This document shows positions 49,881 through 61,331 of a stretch of 64,000 nucleotides of DNA, piece after piece; positions within the stretch are counted from its first letter, which is position 1; every line of letters begins with the position of its first letter. The stretch is from contig OX393578.1 in NCBI GenBank assembly GCA_947652605.1, forward strand, positions 58,969,415 through 59,033,414. Reading direction: 5' to 3'. Source of the stretch: Elmis aenea. Its lineage: Eukaryota; Arthropoda; Insecta; Coleoptera; Elmidae. The notes beneath the pieces are model-generated. The model did not search any database and was not told the DNA's origin. It saw nothing but the letters and a program-made list of their open reading frames with translations. Position numbers and translations under genes: made by a program.

Positions 49881-50655
49881 ATATCAACGTACCGCAGTGT
49901 TTTGAATTCTAGAACGAAAGCTAAAAACAAACACAAAATATCAATTATTAATTGTTTTAAGTGAGATATTCATTTCGGAAAATATGCATGATTTAAAAGG
50001 GTTCGTTATTTAGGCAACCCTGGAACAAAGGAGGGTTGGATCGGTATTTATTTGTTATTGTAACAAGCATTTTAACGTTCTGTATAATTTAAGTAACGAA
50101 ATGTGTGCGTAAAACAGAGCATAAATAATGATGCACATATTAATTTTGGATAACTCATGATTTAAAGATAAAAGTGACAACAACACAATAAACATCATTT
50201 TGAGATCTAAATAGGGCTTAGTAGTATTAAAAGTTAGAACTTGAATTATTACATATAATTTGCCGTTAAAAAAATGCAGTAGACCATGATTTACAAGGCT
50301 CTGGGCTTTCAACTAATTTATATGTTCAAGTAATTCACACTGCCTGCGCCAGCCAGTGTTTGCTGTCCAACTAAGGCATGTTTATATTTAACTGTATAAA
50401 GCGATTTTGTGCTAACAGGGCGAATTAAATTAGCTAAAATGAGGCGACTGGGCAACGGTATTTTACGATTTTATTGAATTATTTTGCACGATTTGTTTAA
50501 TTAAGAAATTGCTGGGTTGCCACAAGGCTTATACGGACGTAGAGAGTATTCAAAACATTATTTGGTTCCTTTATTCAAATTAATTTGAAACACAGGATTT
50601 TAACCATCACGTAAACATATACATTAACAAGCTGGGTCAAAAAATTAACCTCATT
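49881..50655. other. AT-rich stretch, nothing recognised
   Basis: No supported gene; a short minus-strand open frame at 50055-50312 is hydrophobic, AT-driven and has no other support. Confidence 0.5.
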
Positions 50656-50921
50656 TTTGGTTACTAGGTTTACGTGTGTGTTCCGCTCGCGCGGAAGACT
50701 GCTATAGGGGGGTTGACCCGCTCTTCAGTCGTTAGAGGATGTGGATATTCAAGGATGGGCAAGGATAGGTGGAAGTACTGTCACAGCATATGCCTTAACT
50801 GTAAAGGAAACCACCTGAAACCTCTACAATGACGGTAGGCCCTGGGAATCGAACCCACGACCTCCCGATTACAAGTTAGGTTGTTAACACAACCAGCCAC
50901 CAAGCTCGGTTTGGTTACTAG
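50656..50921 (-). mobile_element. tRNA-derived SINE with 12-bp target duplication
   Basis: TTTGGTTACTAG occurs at 50656-50667 and 50910-50921, framing a 242-bp unit (50668-50909). On the minus strand the unit begins CCGAGCTTGGTGGCTGGTTG (A-box-like) and has a perfect RNA polymerase III B box, GGTTCGATTCC. A tRNA-unrelated body and a short ACACACAC-containing tail follow. A CTTGTAA segment sits where a Thr-type anticodon loop would be, so descent from a tRNA-Thr is possible but weak. Mobilisation by a partner LINE is assumed from SINE biology. Confidence 0.85.
50845..50855 (-). promoter_or_regulatory. RNA polymerase III B box of the SINE
   Basis: GGAATCGAACC on the plus strand is GGTTCGATTCC on the minus strand, matching the B-box consensus. 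Confidence 0.8.
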
Positions 50922-51039
50922 CGTAGACACACTTATCAAGAAAAAAAAGTATTAATCTAAAATTTTGGTTATGAACATAATGGCGTATGATCTATCTAAT
51001 GAAAATATTTTCAATATAACGACACTTCCGGAAATACCG

Positions 51040-51445
51040 GAAGTTGACGGTTTTTCGTCTGTTAAACGCTTATGCAAGTCGCATAGATTTAGTTAAAACA
51101 TTTTATACCACAACTTCTCAAATCATGGCGCTTTTGCAGTGGTTTCGTTTTTGACGTTTTTCTCCGGAACCGTTTAAGATTTTTTCAAAAACTTTGCACC
51201 ATTTTACTTGCAAAGGATGCGCGCATTGATAAATAAAATAATTTCAATTTTAGCTCTGAATGTTTCATGGCCAACGCGATCGCAAAACTTACCTTTATTA
51301 TGCTACCTTTCAGTTTTTCCCCTATTTTTCCGAAGGAGATGGCCAGTGGCACGTATAACTCAGCAAACCATTTGTTTTCATGTTCTTGTTGATGCAATAA
51401 ACACAGCCTTGATCAGATTCTAGCGACAACATTTCGTGATCTTCC
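51040..51445 (+). repeat. Dispersed foldback-family repeat, one-armed copy
   Basis: This stretch matches the reverse complement of about 56015-56400 along most of its length, including GCGCGCATTG, GGCCAACGCGATCGC, AAATGGCCAGTGGCACG-like and CAATAAACACAGCCTTGA. Only one terminal arm is present here, whereas 56003-56530 has two. A small palindrome, CTTCCGGAAATACCGGAAG, lies near 51026-51044. Confidence 0.75.
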
Positions 51446-52760
51446 CTGGTAAGTAAGCTATATGAATTGAAAAAAAAAGACAGATTATAAAAATGTTGTA
51501 TTTAAAATAACATAGTTGATAATTGTATTTTCCACGCAATATCCTGTAGAGTTTAAAATATTAATAGAGAGTGGATCTGAAGAACTGTACGAACTTTTAT
51601 AATAATAAACCCACAATGAAAATTTTACGAAATTTTGATAAAAATAATAAAATTTGGTGGAAGTGCCGGGTTTCAAAACTAATTAATTTTACTGGACACT
51701 ACAAATGTATCTAATATTCAAAGGGTGCCCTATCAATTTAAGGTTAATTAAAAGTAGATTCTGGAAATGCATTATGTATATTAATACAGGGTGTTGTATT
51801 TAAAAAAGCAAAGTTAATGTTTTTACAGGCTTTACGCAACACCCTATAGCGGTAAAAATATTCTGTAAAGTGCATGTGAAAAGACTTTTGCGTCGGGAAA
51901 TCAACATGTCATCTTAACTTTATCAAAATCTATGAGAAAAGCGTCAAATTCAGACGCATGGCTTAGTCGAGACATTTATTTTCGTTCCGGCTGTATATAA
52001 CATCGTATTCCGCAGACAGGAACATTTGTATAGTTCAACAAATGGCGAATTATCTCGTTATTTCAACTGGTTCTGGTATGTATTAGTCTTTGTCTTGTGC
52101 ATAATTCACCGCTGAAATGAAGAAACAGTGCTCCGGTGTACTTTAACATGAGTGTCACGCGATTCTAGCCGCAAAGTTGAAATTTATCGTAGCAATTAAC
52201 GTACGAAATGTACTTAATTCGGACACGTCTGCGGAATTTTAATCACGTACTATTAATATCACTATTAACAATAACTAAACTTTAGTCGTTTTAAAATGTA
52301 ATAGTGTTAATCGTTTATAGTATCGTTCAGGCAAGCAGTAAAACACTTTTATTTGGAACAGTAGCTTGAAGAACATGGCTATAGCTTTTTCTACGCAGGC
52401 CTGGTCAAAGCGATTTTGGTTAAATTCGAAATAACAGTAGAAATCACTAAATTGTTTAATCCAAAAAATTTACTGATCTAATACAGAAGAGAAAAATAAC
52501 ATGAAGTGAAACTTGACAAATAAATAAAAAATTCTAACTGCAAGCGATTTTCAGAACTTATAATAGATATTTTCTACGGCCACTTATGTAAATGACTCTT
52601 ACCGTACAGACTGCATGCATAGTAAGTGAGTCCAAACGCACGGTAAGCAAAACGCACACTTGTCTAGAAATGTTAAAGTAGTCTTACGTCAAAATTGACA
52701 AGACAACGTAATTACATGTGTATTTTAGTCCAAAAAACCCTTAAAATCGTATGAAATATG
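51446..52760. other. AT-rich stretch with one 64-bp mini-foldback
   Basis: TACAGGGTGTTG at 51785 pairs with CAACACCCTATA ending at 51848, a very small MITE-like inverted repeat. Otherwise nothing is recognised. Confidence 0.5.
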
Positions 52761-52853
52761 TGATCGTAGAAAAAGTAAGCTACATAACACGAGTTGTGAA
52801 GCAATTACGCACGAGTGCGTAATATACTTCTTACAACTCTTGTTATGTAATCC
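52761..52853. repeat. Small foldback repeat, inverted relative of 42779-42838
   Basis: ACATAACACGAGTTGTGAAG (about 52789) pairs imperfectly with TTACAACTCTTGTTATGT (about 52833-52850) around GCACGAGTGC. Its left part is the reverse complement of the repeat at 42779-42838. Confidence 0.7.
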
Positions 52854-52979
52854 ATCTGACAAATAATGCACCTGGGATTCTTCAATTTAAAATAATTTAC
52901 ATACCTAGGTAATAATTTAGTTTTTTATTGTTAGGTATATTATACTGTTTCAGTTAGCAATAAATATTCTAATATAAAC

Positions 52980-53515
52980 AGGGTGTTTCATAATTAAATG
53001 CTGATCCTTAGGGGTATTATTCCTTGGATGATTTTAAGAAAAAAAGTTCATATCAATGTAAGTCCGCAACCGCCGTATTTTTGAGATACAGGGTGTTAAA
53101 AGTTTACTCGAAAACCGTTCGTCGGACAAAAAAAAGTCAAGAGGCCATTTTTACTAAGAGATAAAGTAAAATTATAAAAATGACATTTATTTTGAACAAA
53201 AAACAGTGGCATATCATTTTTTTTATTAAAAATATCCAAGGACATGCTAGTAGGGACGCCATTGGTAGAAATAGAACAATTTTTTTTTTCTGAAATAAAT
53301 GTGTTTTTATGCCTAGTTAGTACCTACTAAAATTCAAAAAAATATCTAACGCGGTATCAAAGATATTACGAAAAAACCGATATTTTTTTCAACTGTTAAC
53401 ACCCTGTATCTCAAAAATATGGCGGTTGCGGACCTACATTGAAATGAACTTTTTTTCTTAAAATCATCCAAGGAATAATACCCCTAAGGATCAGCATTCA
53501 ATTATGAAACACCCT
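52980..53515. mobile_element. MITE-like element with about 125-bp terminal inverted repeats
   Basis: The left end AGGGTGTTTCATAATT and the following segment (CTGATCCTTAGGGG, TTCCTTGGATGATTTT) match the reverse complement of the right end (about 53390-53515) with only scattered mismatches. The arms end with a second CAGGGTGTTAA motif. TA-rich flanks fit a Tc1/mariner-type MITE. The 280-bp interior encodes nothing recognised. Confidence 0.88.
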
Positions 53516-54112
53516 ATATATACATTGCAAACACACGAAATTTTTTGAGTCTTGAAACTTTAAAATCGCTTTATCTCAGAAGTTGCAATTACGATTTTTC
53601 ATGCAACGTCTTTATTCACACTCGTGTTTGAATTACGATGTAAACAAAAAAAAACTTTTAACAAATTTTTTTGATAGGCTACATTGATGTAGTAGAATTA
53701 ATTATTTTTGTTACTTATTGAGTTATGGAGCAAACTTTTTTTAATTAAAACGCCGTCGGCGCTGACTTCATAAATCAAGCTAGAAAATCTTAAAAACATT
53801 CCATTTCAATTTTTTTAAGGAGGTTCTAAACAGTCCCTGGCAAAATTATTACAAACTTAAACTTAAGTCAAAAACAATCACATCATGACAAGTTGGCTTT
53901 AAGATTTTTACCAGCTGATTAAAATTAAAGGGTGTCTTTGTTTATCTTAGCGATAAAACATAATGTTTAAAGATACTGGTTTCAGCTGCATTTTTTTTAA
54001 GACAAAACTCCTTGAATGCAGATTCGACTTTTTAGAACAGACTAAACATTTTTAAGTTTCAACCTATAGGAAGTACGTAATGAGTTTTTTTCGTATATGC
54101 ACTTATTAGATA
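53516..54112. other. AT-rich spacer between foldback elements
   Basis: No gene or structured repeat seen. Confidence 0.5.
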
Positions 54113-55100
54113 TACAGGGTGGTCCACTTTTTAAAGATACAGGGTGTTGAAATTTTAGAAAAAATATCAAGAATGTTTAACCGTTTCCCAATCAGTAGAT
54201 ACCTATATTTAAACCAAATTTGATATACAGCACCACAGGTTACCACAATCGGTGAAAATTTCAAGTCTTACAAGCAACCAGTGGCGGAGTTGTGGGGCTT
54301 CAGTTTCAATAAATTTGAAAAACTAGTACGGACCTGTTCAAAATCAAACTCGAACTTGTTTTTAAGTAAAACATTTTATTCTAAACAAAAAGTGTCTCTT
54401 GACTTTTCTTGGTATCTGCCACCGTTTAGCGCGAAATTTGGTTTATTTTACCATTTTCGCCAAAAATTTGCTCTTAAGTTCGATCTAAAAATATAGCTAA
54501 TATTTGTTTTAAAGAAGTAATTACCGATTTTTGCAGTTTTTAAAAACAGAACATACTAATATTGAGGAAAAAAGTTCCGCTAAATTAACGATTAATTAGC
54601 ATTTACTCTGCAAGTTGCAATTTTCTGCTTTTCGCGATATTTTTAGACCGAACTTGGGAGCAAATTTTTCGCGAAAATAGTAAAATTAATCAAATTCCGC
54701 CGCGCCAAATGGTGGCAGATACCAAGGAAACTCAAGAGGCACTTTTTGTTTACTATAAAATGTTCTACCCAAAAACCAGTTCGAGTTTGATTTTAAACAG
54801 GTCCGTACTAGTTTTTTATAAAATTTATTGACACTGAACCCTCACAACTCCGCCACTGGTTGCTTGTGGGACTTGAAATTTTCACTGATTGTGGTAACTT
54901 GTAAGGTGGTGCTGTATACCTAATTTGGTTTGAATATATCTACTGGTTGAGAAACGGTTAAAAATTATCGATATATTTTCGAAAATTTCATCTTATCTTT
55001 AAAATGAAGCGTTTTTGGGCCCATGTTGATATGGAATATACGCTTTAAAATAAGTTTTTCTATCGACTGTTACTGCTACTAAAAAATGGACCACCCTGTA
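54113..55100. mobile_element. Large foldback element, about 988 bp with arms of about 400 bp
   Basis: The ends are TACAGGGTGGTCCA and its reverse complement TGGACCACCCTGTA. Inside, long matching arms include CCACAATCGGTGAAAATTTC, CAACCAGTGGCGGAGTTGTG, GGACCTGTTCAAAATCAAAC and TTGGTATCTGCCACC against diverged inverted partners in the right half (54640-54960). The right arm is about 80 bp longer near its end. TA flanks suggest a Tc1/mariner-type MITE. The open frame at 54281-54496 lies in one arm and is not preserved in the other. Confidence 0.88.
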
Positions 55101-56002
55101 TTTAACTCCCTATTAATTTTCTTTTTAAGTTGCCAAGAAAATATTACAAATTAGTGAAACTATATATAAATAAACAGAGTTTTAGTAGAATGACAAAGTA
55201 TTTGCATGTTTTAATTCTGTAATTTGATAACATCAATAAATATATTACACTAATAATTAAAATACTGTAATTTGAGTCATCAAATCAAATCAAATGTCAA
55301 TTTGGCGAGTGGTCTAAAGAAATAATAACCAATATTACATGTTAAAATAAAAAATATTGTTCAACATCTGCCCCAATTTATAAAATTTCATCTTAGCTTT
55401 CATTTTACAACAATTCCTTTTAACAGAAGATCATTAATATATATAATTATGGTTGCCTTTTGTCGTAAAGCTAAATACATATTTATGATGTTTTTAATTT
55501 ATTACTTTAATGAATAACTGGGTCCTTTGTATAATGCTTTTTAATTTATGTTCCAGTTTGCTGCAATTTAAGGTTTAGGCAAACTTTAGGGATCTTTCTT
55601 TAATGACAGACTACCCACAGAATCCTTGTAAACTCCTTCAAAAACACCTGCGTTTCGGGAACACGCTAAGACATACCTAATTATACCCATATTTATGTCA
55701 ACTGCGTTAGCTCGCGTACGCTTACTTTAATAAATTAATAAAACTTACACGGAACGTGCGTAAAATTGTACAAATTTCAAAGCGAAAGGAATTATGACGC
55801 ACAATACCCATCTGTTAACTTAGTTCTCAACAACTGTTCCAAATATTTGCAATTATAAATTTTTCTGGGTTGCTTGTACGTGTTATTCAACAGATGAGCC
55901 TGTTTATGAACGTGCTGTGGTCAAAGTAGACTTTGTTAACCAATTTTGATGACTTCAGAGATTGAGAACATTGGTAAAAGCAACCAATACAAAACTTCTT
56001 AT
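55101..56002. other. AT-rich stretch, nothing recognised
   Basis: No supported gene, RNA or repeat. Confidence 0.5.
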
Positions 56003-56530
56003 CAGGGAAGGTCATGATATGTTGTCGCTAGAATCTGGTCAAGGCTGTGTTTATTGCATCAAGAACATCTAAACCAAATGTTTTGCAGAGTTATACGTGC
56101 CACTGGCCATTTCCATAGGAAAAATAGGGGAAAAACTGAAAAGTAGAATAATAAAGGTAAGTTTTGCGATCGCGTTGGCCATGAAACCTTCAGAGCTAAA
56201 ATTGAAATTCTTTTATTTACCAATGCGCGCATCCTTTGCAAGTAAAATGGTGCAAAGTTTTTGAAAAAATCTTAAACGGTTCCGGAGAAAAACGTCATAA
56301 ACGAAACCCCTGAAAAAGCGTCATGATTTGAGAAGTTGTATAACTAAATCTATGCGACTTGCACAGGCGTTTAACATGGGGGAAACCGTTTTTTCAGTTT
56401 GTCCCCTATTTTCCGAAGGAAATGGCCAGTGGCAAGTATAGCTCTGCTGCAAAAAATTTAGTTTTGATGTTCTTGATGCAATAAACACAGCCTTGATTAG
56501 ATTCTAGCTACAACATATTGTGACACTCCC
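56003..56530. mobile_element. Foldback element, about 528 bp with arms of about 135 bp
   Basis: The left arm (GGGAAGGTCATGATATGTTG to about 56140) pairs with the right arm (about 56394-56530, ending CAACATATTGTGACACTCCC). The interior matches the repeat at 51040-51445 in inverted orientation. No coding content is recognised. Confidence 0.82.
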
Positions 56531-56560
56531 TTGTTCTTAATTTTATATACACACCCTTAA

Positions 56561-57095
56561 TAATAAGGAAATTTTGCTTTGTTGACTTAATTGTCGAAGT
56601 TTTTTACAGACACAACATTGGATCGTTTCCTAAATCTTTTTTTTTGTTGAAGATAAGCATAATAAACATATCCTGAAAATTTCAAGTCAATATCTCAAGC
56701 GATTGAAAATTTATTCGCGAATATGTTTCGAGACGAGCATAATAGTAAAGAAATTTTGCTTTGTTGAGTTAATTTTTGAAGTTACTTACAAACAGAATAT
56801 TGGAATATTACCTGAACCGTTTGTTCGTTATGAGTAAGCATAATAAACATGTCCTGAAAAGTGAAAGTCAATGTCTTAAGTAGTTAAAAAATTATTCGCG
56901 AATATGTTTCGAGACGAGCATAATAGTAAGGAAATTTTGCTTTGTTGAGTTAATTTTTGAAGTTTCTTACAAACAGAACATTGGATCGTTTCCTAAATCA
57001 TTTTTTCGTTGTAGATAAGCATGATTAACATATCCTGAAAGTTTCAAGTCAATGTCTAAAGCGGTTGAAAAATTATTCGGGAATATGTGTCTCGA
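56561..57095 (+). repeat. 181/182-bp tandem repeat, three copies
   Basis: GAAATTTTGCTTTGTTGA starts at 56568, 56750 and 56931. Each unit also carries AAGCATAATAAACAT-like, CCTGAAA and AATTATTCGCGAATATGT-like segments. Copies are diverged, so the triplication is old. The period is close to, but not the same as, the main satellite and the sequence is unrelated to it. Confidence 0.85.
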
Positions 57096-58597
57096 ATGGA
57101 GGTTAAAATGCAAACATTTTTAGTATCTTAAAATAACATAGAGGTGCCTTCTTGCCACTTTCAATATTAACAGCTCATCTACATAATAAAATCGTTCCAA
57201 ATATCAAAGCTTTTTTGTTGTGTATTACGGTAAATTTGGATTTTCTGAGCACTGAAACCGCAATTCTGCCAACTTTCACGACTCGAACATCCCTTGTAGA
57301 GTCACGTAGGCCTAATTTGAATTTAGCCTATAATTATATATAAAAGGAAAGTGCTTTTAAAAGCGTGCTAAAACTTACTTTACGCATCCAACTGCGCAAG
57401 AGTTTAACTTACGGGTTAAAGGTTCCTTTATATGAAAATTTTCTTCACTCGCTGCGTGCTCTATTGTTTCTTGAATGTGTGCTTAATTTGGTAGTTTGTG
57501 AAATCGTTTGTCGCGTATTGTTTGAGTAAATTGTATTTGGTTTGCAGGGCGAGGTCAGTTACTTATATAATGGGGTAGATTATTGTCACCCTTTTAAACA
57601 ATAACACACTCTAATAACGCAAAACGTAAAACACAGCTCTTAAAAATTGGTTGGTTTTATATTTTTTATTACGTTACTTAAATACCTACTCGAAAAGGTT
57701 CAGAACTGTTATATCGGTATTGTTGTATATTCTACAAAAGAATCAAGTTTCACTACACCATCTGCCTTTTCCGAATACTTTTAGAAATCTCTTTATATAA
57801 AATATCCTGTTTCCTAAAGAAATGAAGTAATCTTAGATTGTAGATTTTTTTAAGTTAGATGTAATGGTAAAAGTTTCGTTGAAGAAAAAACACAAATGTG
57901 GATATGTCTTACGACTCTACTATTAAAAAAGAGCTTAGAATAAAAAATTTATTTTGAAGCAGGTTTAAGTTTGATGCGAAACGCTAAGCTAAGTATCACT
58001 TCCAAACAATTTTGTGTGAATCGAGATCCATTCTTGAAGGTTTTTTTAAACAAATTATTTAATCAAAGCCTAAAAAATTGTTACAAAGTTCGCGATCAAT
58101 TTAAGTTATCTTAATACATTTCACGAGCTAAGACTTACAGTATCAAACAAAGAGATTCACAGAATCATCGTAGTAATAAAATTTTTATGGGACATCTCTA
58201 AAAAAGAAGTAAAAGCTGTTGAAGAAAAGTTATAAACTGGGTTGGATATGCTGCTGGAAATCCCCATTAGTAGAGTAAGATGCAGCAGCCGACAGGATCT
58301 GAAAAAGAGATGACGTGTGATATATTGCGGTCAAGTAATGGATCCTAGTTACAATGTAAATGTAATTTGTAACAAAAGATCAGTTTTTTTGGTATTTAAC
58401 CCTTGTGTAAATGAAATAAATTTGCGGGCGAATGATTCAATAAAAATGGGCAGAATTTTTCATTTTAGGTGTAATTTATTTGCTCTCTGTGTTTTTGTAA
58501 GCAATATTGAAGCAAAAGTTACAAATTTCTAGCAACAATGTTTCTGCTTACGCATTTTTTATGTACGTTAGTTAAAAAAGATAAATGCCAAAGTCAT
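57096..58597. other. Gene-free AT-rich stretch
   Basis: Only short chance open frames; none has recognisable motifs. Confidence 0.5.
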
Positions 58598-58922
58598 TTT
58601 AAACCATCATTAGGTCATTTTTTGTCATGGACGCTATATCTAATTTTAACGTCAATTTGAAGAGCATTTTATTTTGAATTCGACAATGCATCACTAGGTT
58701 CTATTTTAAAACAATTGTTGTTAAAAATGGCAAAAACAAATATTTTATTTTGAAAAATTCCTAATCGGTATGGAAATTTATTGTCATTGTCCTTTTTTAC
58801 CAACAATTTTGTTTTAAACAAGTCCTAAGACATTGTCGAATTCAAAATTAAATGCTCTACAAATTGGCGTTAAAATCAAATATAGCGTCTATAAGAAAAA
58901 TTTGGCCTGATGATGGTTTAAA
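58598..58922. mobile_element. Foldback element, 325 bp
   Basis: TTTAAACCATCATTAGGTCA at the left pairs with TGGCCTGATGATGGTTTAAA at the right. Arms extend through GACGCTATAT, AGAGCATTT and TTTTGAATTCGACAATG, about 135-150 bp each with mismatches. No coding content. Confidence 0.82.
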
Positions 58923-59221
58923 GAAAGCGAAACGTCTCATGGCAACTATAATAGGGGATTTTGATTCCTTGTAAAATGTGGCCCTAAAAAAGGTTTTTAG
59001 AGAAACGAAATTCGACATCAAATGAAAAAGTTAAGGCAAAAAACAAAAATCCACTTTTTTACATTTTTCTTTATACCTCAAAAAATAAAAAAGCTAGATC
59101 TGTTTGCGTCAAATTATTAAGCACCTGAATATACAACTTTGCCCTCATTTAACCGAAGTCGTAACTCTTACCGTTCACGAGATCCCCATAGTGGCCCTCG
59201 AAAAACGAGAACCCTGTTTAT
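58923..59221. other. Spacer, nothing recognised
   Basis: AT-rich, no supported feature. Confidence 0.5.
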
Positions 59222-59898
59222 CTCAGTAAATATCCACTTTAGGGAAAAATGTTTTGAATAAAAGTGGTTTGGCATTTAATTTTTCACCATAAACCAAAAT
59301 TTAAATTCTATTTTTAGGAATAACAAAAGCGCAATGAAAAACAATTGAATTTTTTTAAATGACAATATTACACTCATCTGATAGAGAATTTTTTTTCAAT
59401 GATGCAAAACTTTAGTTCCCTTACCTCAGCAACTTTTTGAGAAAAACGCAAAAATATACTCTTAAATTATTTTAATTGTTTAATATTTATATCTAACAAA
59501 AACATCATAAGAACTTAAATTTTTTGACGAAATCTACAATAAGTGTTCAAACTGTAAACCATTTACAGCTTGGCAATGATGAACTCGGTTTTTAAAACCG
59601 TTTATGACATTCCCAAACATTTCGGGTGTAATAGACCATCTCCTCTCTAATACGATCTTTAAAATTTTCGATATTCTCTGGCCTCTTGGCATAAACTTAA
59701 TTTTTAAGGTGACCCCATCATTGAAAAGAGACTTTTTTTTTATTTAAATGAGGATAATATAGGGGTATCTTGTCATATAAAAAAATTAAATTGTTTTTCA
59801 TTGCTCTTCTGTTATTCGAAAGAAAAGATTAAATTTTGTCTTATGGTGGAAAACTAAGTACCAAACAACTTTCATTCAAAAAGTGGATATTTACTGAG
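59222..59898. mobile_element. Deleted Tc1/mariner-type transposon with about 190-bp inverted repeats
   Basis: CTCAGTAAATATCCACTT at the left is matched by the reverse complement at the right end. Arms continue with TTTCACCATAA-like, AGAGCAATGAAAAACAATT-like and TTTTTCAATGATG-like segments. A transposase C-terminal remnant lies between them on the minus strand, so this is a degraded, internally deleted DNA transposon, not a pure MITE. Confidence 0.8.
59534..59692 (-). pseudogene. Tc1/mariner-type transposase, C-terminal remnant (frameshifted)
   Basis: On the minus strand KRPENIENFKDRIREEM is followed, one frame over, by SITPEMFGNVINGFKNRV and HHCQAVNGLQFEHLL with a TAG at 59536-59534. This R-P-E-N-I-E.LK.RI.EE / I.PEM..NV...F..R...C...NG..FEHL order is a familiar end of insect IS630-Tc1-mariner transposases. 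The catalytic domain is gone. Family identity is inferred from the pattern. Confidence 0.72.
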
Positions 59899-60925
59899 TT
59901 ATATAGCATATTCTATACCTTTGGACACATACAATGAGCTTAGACGAAGTTATGGTTAACAAAACGCTGTACATTTATCATTCATATTTAGATTTAATAA
60001 ATTCTTTGCACTCGTATATAGGTATTGTACATGTAGATTCATTTGCATCATTAGAAGCTTGGCACAGATTTTTTAAAAGTTAATGTACCTTATAATTCGT
60101 TTTGTATAACATGTGCACAATTATTCATATAAAGTGCTAGGAATAATTGTATACACGTTATGAATATGTTAGCTCGGTTAACATGCACATTGAACTGGTA
60201 TACGCAATAGTAATTGCCAACGACACAGCTCTTCTCTGTAGTCTATTTGGTGTTGCATTACTAGCAATTGTGTTATAATAAGCACACTAACGGGTTTTAG
60301 CAGCAATTAACTATTGTTGAAATTCAGGATGACAACGTTTTCGATGTACGTTTAGCAAAACATTGGATTAAATTCAGATAAATAGTTTTTTACTAGTTGC
60401 AAATAAAGTTGTTATTTATAAGCATAGAGTTTTAAAGTATTAATAATTTTCTTAAACGTCTATAAACCTAAAAAAAAATATTTCTTTTGTTTGTTTTAAA
60501 GAATAAGGTACATTATTTTCGGGATATTTTACAACTAATTAACGTTTGTAATGCTTAGACGTTCTAAGAAATGCATCATTTCTAAACAAGGGTTCGATTT
60601 TTAAACGCGAATAAAATCCAAGTAGGTATTCAAAAACTCGTGCGGTCCGCTGTTTCAATAATACAGTTCTGTTTTTAAATTTCCTGGTAGATTTCAATTT
60701 CTGGCTTTAAATAAAGGCAGAGCAAAATGTACATCAAAGCTATCGTGTACTGAAAAAATACAATTTCCAACAAAAGGCTTTTTAACACGAAATCCTGATA
60801 ATAAATATTATGACATGAACCAATTTTTTTTCAGTAGTATAAGCCCACTTTTTATTGGTTTAGGGTCATTCATGGGTTCGAGGTTTTAAAGTATTGCAAA
60901 GTATTTTTACATGCTAATATGCTTA
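59899..60925. other. Gene-free AT-rich stretch
   Basis: No convincing gene or repeat seen in about 1 kb. Confidence 0.5.
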
Positions 60926-60953
60926 TCTATATATATAAAAATGAATGTATGTA

Positions 60954-61044
60954 TGTTTGTATGGATGTTTGTATGGATGTTTGTATGGATGTTTGTATGG
61001 ATGTTTGTATGGATGTTTGTATGGATGTTTGTATGGATGTTTGT
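60954..61044 (+). repeat. 12-bp minisatellite in the Helitron, about 7 copies
   Basis: GTTTGTATGGAT is repeated about seven times without change, grading into GTATGTATG on the left. Since 12 is a multiple of 3 it produces an open frame of repeated FVWM residues, which is not evidence for a protein. Confidence 0.92.
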
Positions 61045-61312
61045 CCTTCATGCATTCCTATACCATTCATCCGATCCTGACCAAATTTGGCACAGACAAT
61101 CTATAGGACCATGGAAAGAACATAGGCTATATGAGAATTCCCAAAAAAATCGTCCGGAAAAGATATTGAGGAAAACGTGCCAAAATCTTACACACAACAT
61201 TTAAATCGGGTCGTCTGGAGCGAGAATTTCGTCAAAATTTGACAATTTGTCAATTCGACGTAACGTTTAAACGCTCGAACCTTCTACGCGCAAGCCGTGA
61301 TCTAGCGGTGAA

Positions 61313-61331
61313 GGAGCCCCGAAGGGGCTCC
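61313..61331 (+). terminator. Helitron 3' hairpin
   Basis: GGAGCCCC-GAA-GGGGCTCC is a perfect 8-bp GC stem with a 3-base loop. Seven bases separate it from the terminal CTAG, the normal geometry of a Helitron end signal. Confidence 0.87.

Noticed and set aside
50840..50910. Functional tRNA gene on the minus strand
   Set aside because: The B box is perfect but the anticodon and acceptor stems do not pair well, and the unit is bounded by a 12-bp target duplication, so it is a SINE head.
54281..54496. 71-codon open frame
   Set aside because: It sits in one arm of the foldback and is not kept in the other arm.
60911..61204. 97-codon protein with repeated FVWM units
   Set aside because: Produced by the 12-bp minisatellite inside a non-autonomous Helitron, which carries no protein gene.
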